Positions 55,300-64,000 of a stretch of 64,000 nt of DNA are shown piece by piece (the stretch's first letter is position 1; each line of letters begins with the position of its first letter). This DNA comes from Patiria miniata (lineage: Eukaryota > Echinodermata > Asteroidea > Valvatida > Asterinidae), in the NCBI RefSeq assembly GCF_015706575.1, contig NW_024037058.1:6511806-6575805 (forward strand), read 5' to 3'. The position numbers and the translations under genes are program-made. The notes under the pieces are model-generated. The model was given only the letters and a program-made list of their open reading frames with translations. It was not told the DNA's origin and did not search any database.

Positions 55300-56310
55300 T
55301 TAAATCTTTTTATTCGATTTTTCAATTATTGTGAAAATTGTTTAGTTTAAATGAATGGAACTGTTTTTACAAAGAGGAAGATTCTGTACCTCTGTGTACA
55401 TGTGACAAAAGTAAACTATTCAAAAGCAACTGGATAAAATGTGTGTGATTTTGAACTAAAGCAATAGTTGAAAAGTAAATCATATGCTTGGTTGTCTCTT
55501 TCACAGTGCTTTCTGAGTGTCTCATCAAATTAATATTAGTTTCATTACATTTACAACCAAGTTGAAAATGAAAACCTTGTGCATTCTACTGCAATGATAC
55601 ATGGATGTTTGTACATGTGGTTAGTATGATGGATGTACATTTGTAAATTGAAATCTTGTTTGTACGCCTTTGTTAAATGGCGTTTTTAAATAATATAATA
55701 GAAGATGCATTGGAACATTCTATGAATTTGGGGTCCACTTTTTCCTGTCCCTATTTGTCTGGCATCTACGATTTTGTAATAGAAGATGCACTCCTTTATG
55801 TGTGTACTCTTCCTCCAAGAATGCTTCTTTGAATCAAATGACCTACCCAAGAAATATTAATTAGTTTGACGTCATTTTTAATGCCACTTGAATGGCAAAT
55901 GATAAAATTCAGAGGTTACAGGGACAGGAAAAATGTCCGACTTTGGACCCTAAATGTATAGAATGACCTACTTGTGAGAGGTTCCATACCATTACAATAA
56001 TAGTTTAGTTTATTCCATAAATGATTGAGTCTTTTGCTTCTTTGAATAAGTATTGGTTTGCTACATGCTGATAGACCAAGTAGTCTAAATGAAGCAATGA
56101 GCATCTGCATTAAATTACAGAATATCTCTCCAAGAGAATGCAGCTTCCATGACAACAATGGCATTTCAGCAAAGATCCAAAGTCCGTTATTTTACCAATC
56201 AGCACCTTGAACTTTCTAAAGGTACCAGCGGCATAACTAGGGTTAAGCTTCTAGGGGGCACCTGGGGGTTCACCAATTTTTTGAGGGATGCACTGAAGGT
56301 GACATATAAG
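55300..56310 (+). repeat. TRIM 3' flank block without a gene
   Basis: Nearly the same as 46162-46866, joined to unrelated DNA at about 55299. It continues to GGCACCTGGGGGTTCACCAA near 56256 and is then cut by the foldback element. Confidence 0.7.
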
Positions 56311-56938
56311 TTTTGGACGCGTAATTCCTTCTAAAAAATATTCTTCAAGAGCCACAGGTTTGTGGGCGCGTAATTCCTTCTAAAAAATATCCTTCAAGAG
56401 CCACAGGTTTGTGGGCGCGTAATTCCTTCTAAAAAATATCCTTCATTAGCCACAGGTTTGTGGACGCGTAATTCCTTCTTAAAAATATCCTCCAAGAGCC
56501 ACAGGTTTGTAGGCGCGTAATTCCTTCTAAAAAATATCCTTCAAGAGCCACAGGTTTGTGGGCGCGTAATTCCTTCTAAAAAATATCCTCCAAGAGCCAT
56601 AGGTTTGTGGACGCGTAATTCCTTCTAAAAAATATCCTTCAAGAGCCACAGGTTTGTGGGCGCGTAATTCCTTCTAAAAAATATCCTTCAAGAGCCACAG
56701 GTTTGTGGGCGCGTAATTCCTTCTAAAAAATATCCTTCAAGAGCCACAGGTTTGTGGGCGCGTAATTCCTTCTAAAAAATATCCTCCAAGAGCCACAGGT
56801 TTGTGGACGCGTAATTCCTTCTAAAAAATATCCTTCAAGAGCCACAGGTTTGTGGGCGCGTAATTCCTTCTAAAAAATATCCTTCAAGAGCCACAGGTTT
56901 GTGGGCGCGTAATTCCTTTTAAAAAATATCCTTCATTA

Positions 56939-57318
56939 GGCCAAAAAAAAAAGTCTCCGGTTTCTGGTATGCGCGCGCATTGCCGTAGCCATGCGCGTCG
57001 GCAAAATGAAAAAGGTTTTTTTTCAATACAAGATGATGGCTCAAAACCGCCAAACTCACTGGTTTGACTCGAATCCTGCTGTTGCACAATTTTAACGTGT
57101 TTTTAGATGGGGTTATGATTGAGAATAAGCTTTATGTGGCCTCTCTGGACTCCCATATATTTGCACTAAGTTTAGTCGGGCACCATTTGCAGTCATCGGC
57201 CGACATTTGAAGCCAAAAAAAAAAAAAACAGGTAAAAAAAAAAAAAAAAGCCGCGTCGCCGCACCACTTTTGGGACAAGCTCCATACCAGAAACCGGAGA
57301 CTTTTTTTGGGGGGGGCC
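56939..57318. mobile_element. Harbinger-like short element nested in the foldback
   Basis: Begins GGCCAAAAAAAAAAGTCTCC and ends with the inverse, CCGGAGACTTTTTTTGGGGG followed by GGGCC. TTA on both sides (56936-56938, 57319-57321) is a 3-base duplication of the PIF/Harbinger type. The interrupted 49-base unit can be read across it (CATTA, then TTAGCCACAG). No transposase. Confidence 0.75.
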
Positions 57319-57321
57319 TTA

Positions 57322-58250
57322 GCCACAGTTTGTTGTTTGAGTGAACCTTAAGTCCACTACAGTCCCTAACGTACCTCATGATACGCCAGACGTTCAGATA
57401 GTCGCCGTGGAAGAAAGTGGGTTTTAAAACCGTTCAGGAATGTGCCCGTTGGTGGACTTGACGACCGGTTAAAGATCCAGTAATGTCAAACCCGGCACGA
57501 GGGGATAGGTAGTTCAAAGACACAGAGAGCACACAGAGAGGAAACAATAAGAACTCAAAATGCACACGATATACTCACAGTTCTGTGGTTATAATTTATT
57601 ACATTTCGATACTATTTTAAAATTATTCAGCTAAGGGAATTCCGGTTGTCTTGAAGAAACAAAGGTACCAAATTGAGTTTTTAGTAATATTATAATTTAT
57701 ACTTGAAGGAACAAAAGTACTAAATGGAATTTTTAGAAATATTATAATCTATACAATATTTTACAAATAACCAACAAGGTTAGGAATGTTAAAAATTGTA
57801 TTCACTTGGAGGTTAGCAGATATGGTGTGAGTATATCATGAGCCTATAATTTTTACAGTTTTTACAGATAAAACTTGAAGGCTGAGTTTCAAAGAAAATT
57901 ATACAAGACTGTTTACAATTATAATGTCTAATGAGGTTATCGACTGTTTTTAATCGATACGTATCAATCGTTTATAACTATTTATATTTTTGATTTAATA
58001 CAAAAGAAGGTTGTATGTGTTTAAGGGCGTGTGGTAAATTATAGGAAAAGTGTGAAAACAATAACCGATATGAATGAATTAAAAAAAACTTTATTTGGGT
58101 AGAGGTAACACCGTACCATGTTTCACGTAGTGAGCTGCTACCCGTAATTTAGTTGAAAGTTGTTATTTTAATGAGTGAACGCGATCTTTTTCATAGTGAA
58201 TTACATTCCGGTATAGGAATGGCTGTCGGTGGATATTTTTTTGCTTTTAT
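57322..58250. other. Unique centre of the foldback element; no gene
   Basis: AT-rich in its second half, with no domain or splice-bounded frame recognised. Confidence 0.5.
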
Positions 58251-59185
58251 AGAAGGAATGACGCGCCCACAAACCTGTGGCTCTTGAAGGATATTTTTAA
58301 GAAGGAATTACGCGTCCACAAACCTATGGCTCTTGGAGGATATTTTTAAGAAGCAATTACGAGTCCACAACCTGTGGCTTTTGAAGGATTTTTTTTTTTT
58401 TTTTTAGAAGGAATTATGCGCCCACAACCTGTGGCTCTTGAAGGATATTTTTTAGAAGGAATTACGCGTCCACGACTTGTCGCTCTTGAAGGATATTTTT
58501 TAGAAGGAATTACGCGCCTACAAACCTGTGGCTCTTGGAGGATATTTTTTAGAAGGAATTACGCGCCCACAAACCTGTGGCTCTTGAAGGATATTTTTTA
58601 GAAGGAATTACGCGTCCACAAACCTGTGGCTCTTGAAGGATATTTTTTAGAAGGAATTACGCGTCCACAAACCTATGGCTCTTGAAGGATATTTTTAAGA
58701 AGGAATTACGCGTCCACAAACCTGTGGCTCTTGGAGGATATTTTTTAGAAGGAATTACGGGTCCACAAACTTGTGGCTCTTTGAGGATATTTTTTAGAAG
58801 GAATTATGCGTCCACAAACCTGTGGCTCTTGAAGGATATTTTTTAGAAGGAATTACGCGTCCACAAACCTGTGGCTCTTGAAGTATATTTTTTTAGAAGG
58901 AATTACGTGCCCACAACCTGTGGCTCTTGAAGGATATTTTTTTAGAAGGAATTACGCGCCCACAAACCTGTGGCTCTTGGAGGATACTTTTAAGAAGGAA
59001 TTACGCGTCCACGACCTGTCGCTCTTGAGGGATATTTTTAAGAAGGAATGACGCGCCCATAAACCTGTGGCTCTTGAAGGGAATTCTTAATAAGGATGTA
59101 TACATCTCAATTATATTAAAATTTAAAATGGGTAGAGGTAATATCACGTCTTATAAACGTGGTGATATTCATGCGTGCTTTGTTC

Positions 59186-61480
59186 GAACTAAAATTCTCA
59201 GGGTATCCAAAATATCCAAAACCTCCTTTCATATCAGAACTAAAATTGGGAAAACAAGTATCCACCTGTATATTAGCTCACATACAAATCTATTTGTTTG
59301 TTTGCTGAAAACTGAATGATTCAGTGCTCATTGGTTGGTTACTGCAGAATTTCTTTGCCAATTACAAGTAATAGCTGTTAGCATAGACAGTTAATCGTAA
59401 GCATAGACTTACATTGTTATAAGTTGCCAGTGCCATAAATTGCAGCAGTCATCTTGGAAGTCAGGTCAAATCCCATTGTACAATTATACATAATCCACTT
59501 ACATTGTATAACACTTGTAATGAACTATCATTGCCTACTATTGTTCATACACAAGTTGTCGCAAACAAAACTATATTACAACCAATGATCTTACTCTAAG
59601 GAGAGGAAAATGGGAGGTAGAACATTCTCAGTTTTTGAGAAATTAAACCGTGATAGACATTAAGCCATCGTAAACATAGAAAGGATGTACATTGTGTGCA
59701 AAACTCGGTAACGCTCACATTTACTTGATTTTATTATTGACCTTTTAACCCAAAATATCATACAAATTGCAGATTTCTTTAAAATACAGTAATTTGATAT
59801 ACTGATAATCACTGGTTCATAAATCTTGGATAAATGCTCAGTAAAAAAAAAATGCAGCAATTCATAGAATGGTTTTACTCTTCCTGTTTCAATTGAGACA
59901 GCCAAAGCTTTCTTTTTTTAGGGGAAAAAAAGTCAAGCTATTATTGACACGGCTTTTTTTTTTTCCCTGTTTTTTTTGCTTCAAATGTCGGCTGATGACT
60001 GCAAATGGCGCCCGACTGAACTTAGTGCAAATATATGGGAGTCCACAGAGGCCACATAAAGCTTATTCTCGATCATCATCCCCCATCTAAAAACACGTTA
60101 AAATAATGCAGCAGCAACCAGTGAGTTTGGCGGTTTTGAGACGTCATCTTTCATTGAAAAAAAAAACTTTTTCATTTTGCCGACGCGCATGGCTACAGAA
60201 ACCGGAGACTTTTTTTTTTTGGCCTAAGAAACAGAAGACTTTTTGTATTAACTTGAAACCCATTCTGTAAATTATCATACATGTAACTTGACATTTCTTA
60301 AGAACTTCTTTGGATGCAACAATGTGTTAAAAGTACATATATATTCAATTTGAGTAAATGATTGTATTTTCAGAGCTTGCTAATGTCATCATCATTTTAC
60401 TTGTTTGTTATTACGTTTCTACCAATAATAATCCCAAATTCTGACTGGGATCTACACCAAGAAAGTGATGTGACTGTCTCACTCAGTGAGACCTTACATT
60501 AATTACCTCACAGTGAGCGATTTCAGTAAAAAAAAATGTGCAGCAAAACTTGAACATTTCTTTTCTTGTAATTTAAGCCAAAAAAACCAAACCTTTTTTT
60601 TTGGCAATTCCTGAATTCAAAGAAAATCACTCATTGTCTTAGAATCCTGGTGGCGTATTCTAAATTTGAACTTGGATCCAAGGCTAGTTGAATTTGGACA
60701 TTTGGCTCGGCAAATCAAAGGGACCCATCTCAATGTACAGAGAAGCTTAGAATGTTTATAGGGAAAAATGGAAGAAGCCAGAGCATACCGTCTGAGAATA
60801 CTGTCGGAATTTTTTTTTTCGTGAAACATTTTTATTCCTCTCATTTTAAAGTGAAATAAAGCAACTTTCATCATGACTTAGGAGACTTTAGTTAGGACAA
60901 GTCAACCTGGATAATTTGACAACATATCCACCTTCTTAATCTGTTACTTCCTAAAAACCAGACGAGTTTGCCATTTCATACAGTGTGAGACAATGGTTTT
61001 CGTAAGAGCATATATCTTGTTGTTTCTAAAGAAATAATAATTTTATCACCATATAAATATTCATGTATTATGTATTAATCAGATTTTCATGATGGGAAAC
61101 TTTTGTCTTCACATTGTTTTTTTTATGATTAGACTGACTTAATCATGTATCCCCTTCATTCCTTGAGAAAACGTTAATAAATTAGATATCCTAACAATTC
61201 ATGTCTGAAATGTGTACTGCTGGCCTAGTCTATCACATATATTAATGAACGGTTGAATTTGTAGGAACAGGGGTGTAACCATTTGTCATGACACAAATGT
61301 ATTGGACACTTTTATCACAATATGATCACAAGTAGTATAGTGAAATTTAAAAAAATACTTACAATTCTAAATATTGATTCCTTTTGAATCTGATAGGGTG
61401 TACAACAAATGGATAATAATCGGCAAATTGAAAAATTGATTCTGTTTTTAAATCATCCATAATGAACTCATTTAAGACGC
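59186..61480. repeat. Large duplicated non-coding block, copy 2 (pairs with 48360-51930)
   Basis: Follows the first copy with gaps. A Harbinger-like element lies within it at 59945. Confidence 0.6.
59945..60224 (-). mobile_element. Second, truncated copy of the Harbinger-like element
   Basis: Inverse of 56939-57318: it shares CAAATGTCGGC, CAAATATATGGGAGTCCA and GTTTGGCGG-type landmarks and ends CCGGAGACTTTTTTTTTTTG followed by GCC and TAA. The other end is missing. Confidence 0.65.
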
Positions 61481-61488
61481 GAGAAATA

Positions 61489-61745
61489 CAGGCGCGGTTT
61501 TACGGGGGGGGGGGGGGGGGGGGGGGGGCTCGGGGGCTGTAGCGCCCCCCCCCCAAATTTTGTCTAGCCCCCCCCCAAAAAAATAAATTCCGTAAACAAA
61601 ATTGCATTAGCAAAAACAATGATTGTGATGTACATGCGAACGGTCTCCCCCTAAAGAAGAAATAGCCGTGACAAGGATGCATTAGTTAATATATTGTGAA
61701 TGATTTAGGATTTTATTGGTGCTCCCCATTGAAAATATGGCATGA

Positions 61746-61778
<33 letters not shown>

Positions 61779-61914
61779 CTATTGATTTTCGGAGGCCTAT
61801 GTGTCTGGAAACAAATAACCGGTCAACATTTCAGCATGCCTCCCTGAAAAAATTCTCGATCCACCGTGCTAGCCCCCCCCCCCAAAAAAAATATTGGTTC
61901 TAGAACCGCGCCTG
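61489..61914. mobile_element. hAT-like G-run element with perfect target duplication
   Basis: CAGGCGCGGTTTTA and TAGAACCGCGCCTG are inverted ends (two mismatches). GAGAAATA repeats exactly on both sides (61481-61488, 61915-61922). Long G- and C-runs lie inside. The paired site near 51530 has no insert. Confidence 0.8.
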
Positions 61915-61999
61915 GAGAAATATTTACAAGGATTATTTGCAGTTTTTCATTTTCTTGGCAAGGTAGACAAAAAAACCCAACAATGCTCCTTTTTGGGAG

Positions 62000-63800
62000 A
62001 ATTTGTTTCTTCTTAAAAGCATTTGTCAAAAACTTAATTCAAGTCATCACAAATATCCCATATCCCGTATCATATCTGCATTGAAAATATTGATGAACAG
62101 TATAAACACTATATGGTCTGCAAATAATCATGAAAATTCCTTTAGAAATGTGAAAATAAATATTACATGTATGGAAGATACCATAAAATGATGTACTTTT
62201 GTTTCAAGATTTCCAAATGGCACTGACAGGAATAACCAACTTTTATCTAGTGAGTGTCATGCATATATTTGCACATATTCCCTTTGATACAGAAATTTCA
62301 TACAAATGCACAAACATGTAGATGTACATGTAGACCTACAGTTCAACATATTACATGTGTTCAATTCATATTTCCGCTTCAGTGTAACACAGTGACTGGA
62401 ACAGGCCCTTGGTAAAGCTATTGTTACCAGAAACTGGGCCTTTGAAGGGGTTCACAAAATAACAATACCTGTTGACTAGGCAATACAAGTTCAACTGTGT
62501 GACCTGTGATCCACTGCAGTCTGGTGTATTTATAGAATTGGGAATTTACAGGCAGTGAGCAATGCCACACCCTACAGACATTCAAGTCAATCCAGAGAGT
62601 GAGAATCCACCAAATAGTCCACCAGTTTCTTCAAACAGCCAAATTGATTGCAGAAATTTCTTCTGACATCATTCAGGTACGTTTAGTTGAGAATAAGCTT
62701 GACAAATGCAACCACAATTGGCACAGGAATCTGTGCAGACATTTCGACGATGTTTTCACCAAGTGACAAAAACCTGCAAAATTGATTTTGAGTTTTGCCG
62801 GCCAATTTATTGCACTTGACAAAAAGAAGAATTTGGCCGAGTTTCAAAGCGAAATATTGTTCACTTTTGTGATTACCGTAAACAAACATTTGACAAAATA
62901 CCTGAAATCCGTGTTTTTCTGTTTGCACAAAGTGACAAAAAACTTACCTTTTAGCAGGGCCAGGGGAATAATGCATTTCTCTACACACGCGTTAGGGTGG
63001 GAGTGGACACGCACGACGTGAACGATGTTGATAAAGAACAGACGCGCGCGCACGCGCTGCAGTGACATCAGACGCGCAAATGTAACAATTTCTTAGAATG
63101 TTTCATGTTTTCACAAAGTTACGAAGAGTGTGTACAACTTTATGGGACAAAAAAGTGAGGCCTCCGTGTTTTGCTGTTTTCACTAACTGATAAAAACTTT
63201 AATTGATCTTTTTATAAATGAATTACAGTTTAATTAAGAGAGACTTCTGATAAATAACTTTAAATCAGCAAAGAACAAAGCATACATTACTTGACAATGC
63301 AAGAATTTTCTCAATCCATAACTAAAAACTAGTCGGAAAGGTGTTTTGAAAAAATGATTAACTTTAAAGGCGATTATCTCGGAATGACCTTTTTGCATGA
63401 TATTGGGGTTTTTGTCACTTTGTAAAAACACTGTCGATTTGACTACCGATTTGTACTTCATTTTCCTTCTATAATGCACCATGAGCAGTGCATTAAACCA
63501 GTCTGAAGAAGTTAACGAAAGCATGAAATGCAGAAAACGGATTAGACCTATTTTTCTGTTTATCAATAAGTAAACAACTTTTTTGGATTACATATCCGCT
63601 GATTTTTTCCAATTTTCAATTTCTGTACCAAAAAAAACAAAAGAATCAATGTTTGGCCAATTTTTAATTTTGTATTTCCACCAAACGTGATATAATAGCA
63701 TTGATGAAAAAAAATGACAGCATGAAATTTACCATTTACAATATCACCAAACAGCCTGAAAAGCATCAGTTTCAGTATTAAAAGTTTCTCCGGCAACACA
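62000..63800. repeat. Duplicated non-coding block, copy 2 (pairs with 54060-55299)
   Basis: Contains about 560 bases (roughly 62665-63230) absent from the first copy, including a CG-rich patch near 62985-63080. No coding sequence seen. Confidence 0.6.
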
Positions 63801-64000
63801 TTATCCGCGTTTTGCTAGAAATACAGCAGGCATATGGGCAACTTCTGTGGCTAGCAATACGGCATAAAGCTGTGCCTGGTGCAGTGGATATTGTGAGTTT
63901 ATCCTGCTCGCAACCCGTTCAAGATCGGACAACTTTTGTATATGTTTCTCTTCATATTTCTTAGATCAAAAATAAACATTTTCTTTTTGAATTCTGTGCC
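63801..64000. other. No gene seen; window end
   Basis: Unmatched sequence; a feature could continue past the window. Confidence 0.4.

Larger units (their letters stand above)
56315..59092. mobile_element. Foldback element with arms of 49-base tandem repeats
   Basis: The left arm (56315-56938) has 13 units of 49 bases starting G(G/A)CGCGTAATTCC. The right arm (58251-59092) has about 17 inverted units starting AGAAGGAATTACGCG. Units differ mainly at GGGCGCG versus GGACGCG and CTTCAAG versus CTCCAAG. The middle (57322-58250) is unique and has no protein frame. A second, unrelated element is nested in it at 56939. Sea-urchin TU elements have this general plan. Confidence 0.85.

Noticed and set aside
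58374-58601. Open frame in the right arm of the foldback
   Set aside because: It is a 49-base repeat read through in three frames; no start context and no match in the left arm units.

Overview
The window looks like nuclear DNA of a marine invertebrate deuterostome, most likely an echinoderm. The reasons are low GC, many short palindromic words such as ACATGTACATGT, a foldback element of the kind first described in sea urchins, many small G-run transposons, and expanded TRIM56-like genes coded in single exons. The species call is inference.

Four whole genes stand out. All are on the plus strand, at 3567-5579, 11478-13463, 23465-25417 and 43737-45710 (TRIM-A to TRIM-D here). Each codes for a RING, two B-boxes, a coiled coil and a six-unit NHL-like beta-propeller, so each is a probable E3 ubiquitin ligase. 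Each coding exon follows a splice acceptor. Three genes have a conserved untranslated exon 1-2 kb upstream, with a TATA-bearing minisatellite before it in two of them.

The genes sit in long duplicated blocks. One block type carries the promoter. A second type is the 3' flank: six copies exist for four genes, so at least two TRIM genes may have been lost. A third type, further downstream, carries a 97-base exon on the minus strand. That exon (four copies at 7.5, 15.7, 28.4 and 52.9 kb) and other candidate minus-strand exons (9.4 and 40.6, 39.1, 37.8, 8.3 and 16.5 kb) suggest a second, unrecognised membrane-protein gene that was duplicated together with the TRIM genes. Next to its transmembrane exon lies a 72-base minisatellite (36.5-37.7 kb). 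One of its presumed introns holds six spaced copies of a 22-base repeat (38.3-38.7 kb) plus one inverted copy.

The rest is mostly mobile DNA and old duplications. There are hAT-like short elements with 8-base target duplications (30.3-32.5, 41.1-41.5, 53.1-53.5 and 61.5-61.9 kb) and a 1.5-kb TA-flanked element nested in the first. A 468-base element with perfect 29-base ends lies at 53.6-54.0 kb. A foldback element with 49-base tandem arrays spans 56.3-59.1 kb with a Harbinger-like element inside it. LINE tails and tRNA-derived SINE pieces are also present. From 46.9 kb to the end there is no whole gene, only paired duplications (48.4-51.9 with 59.2-61.5 kb; 54.1-55.3 with 62.0-63.8 kb).

No retrovirus-like element, CRISPR array, rRNA or functional tRNA was seen. 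Comparisons between copies were made by eye, so no identity values are given.
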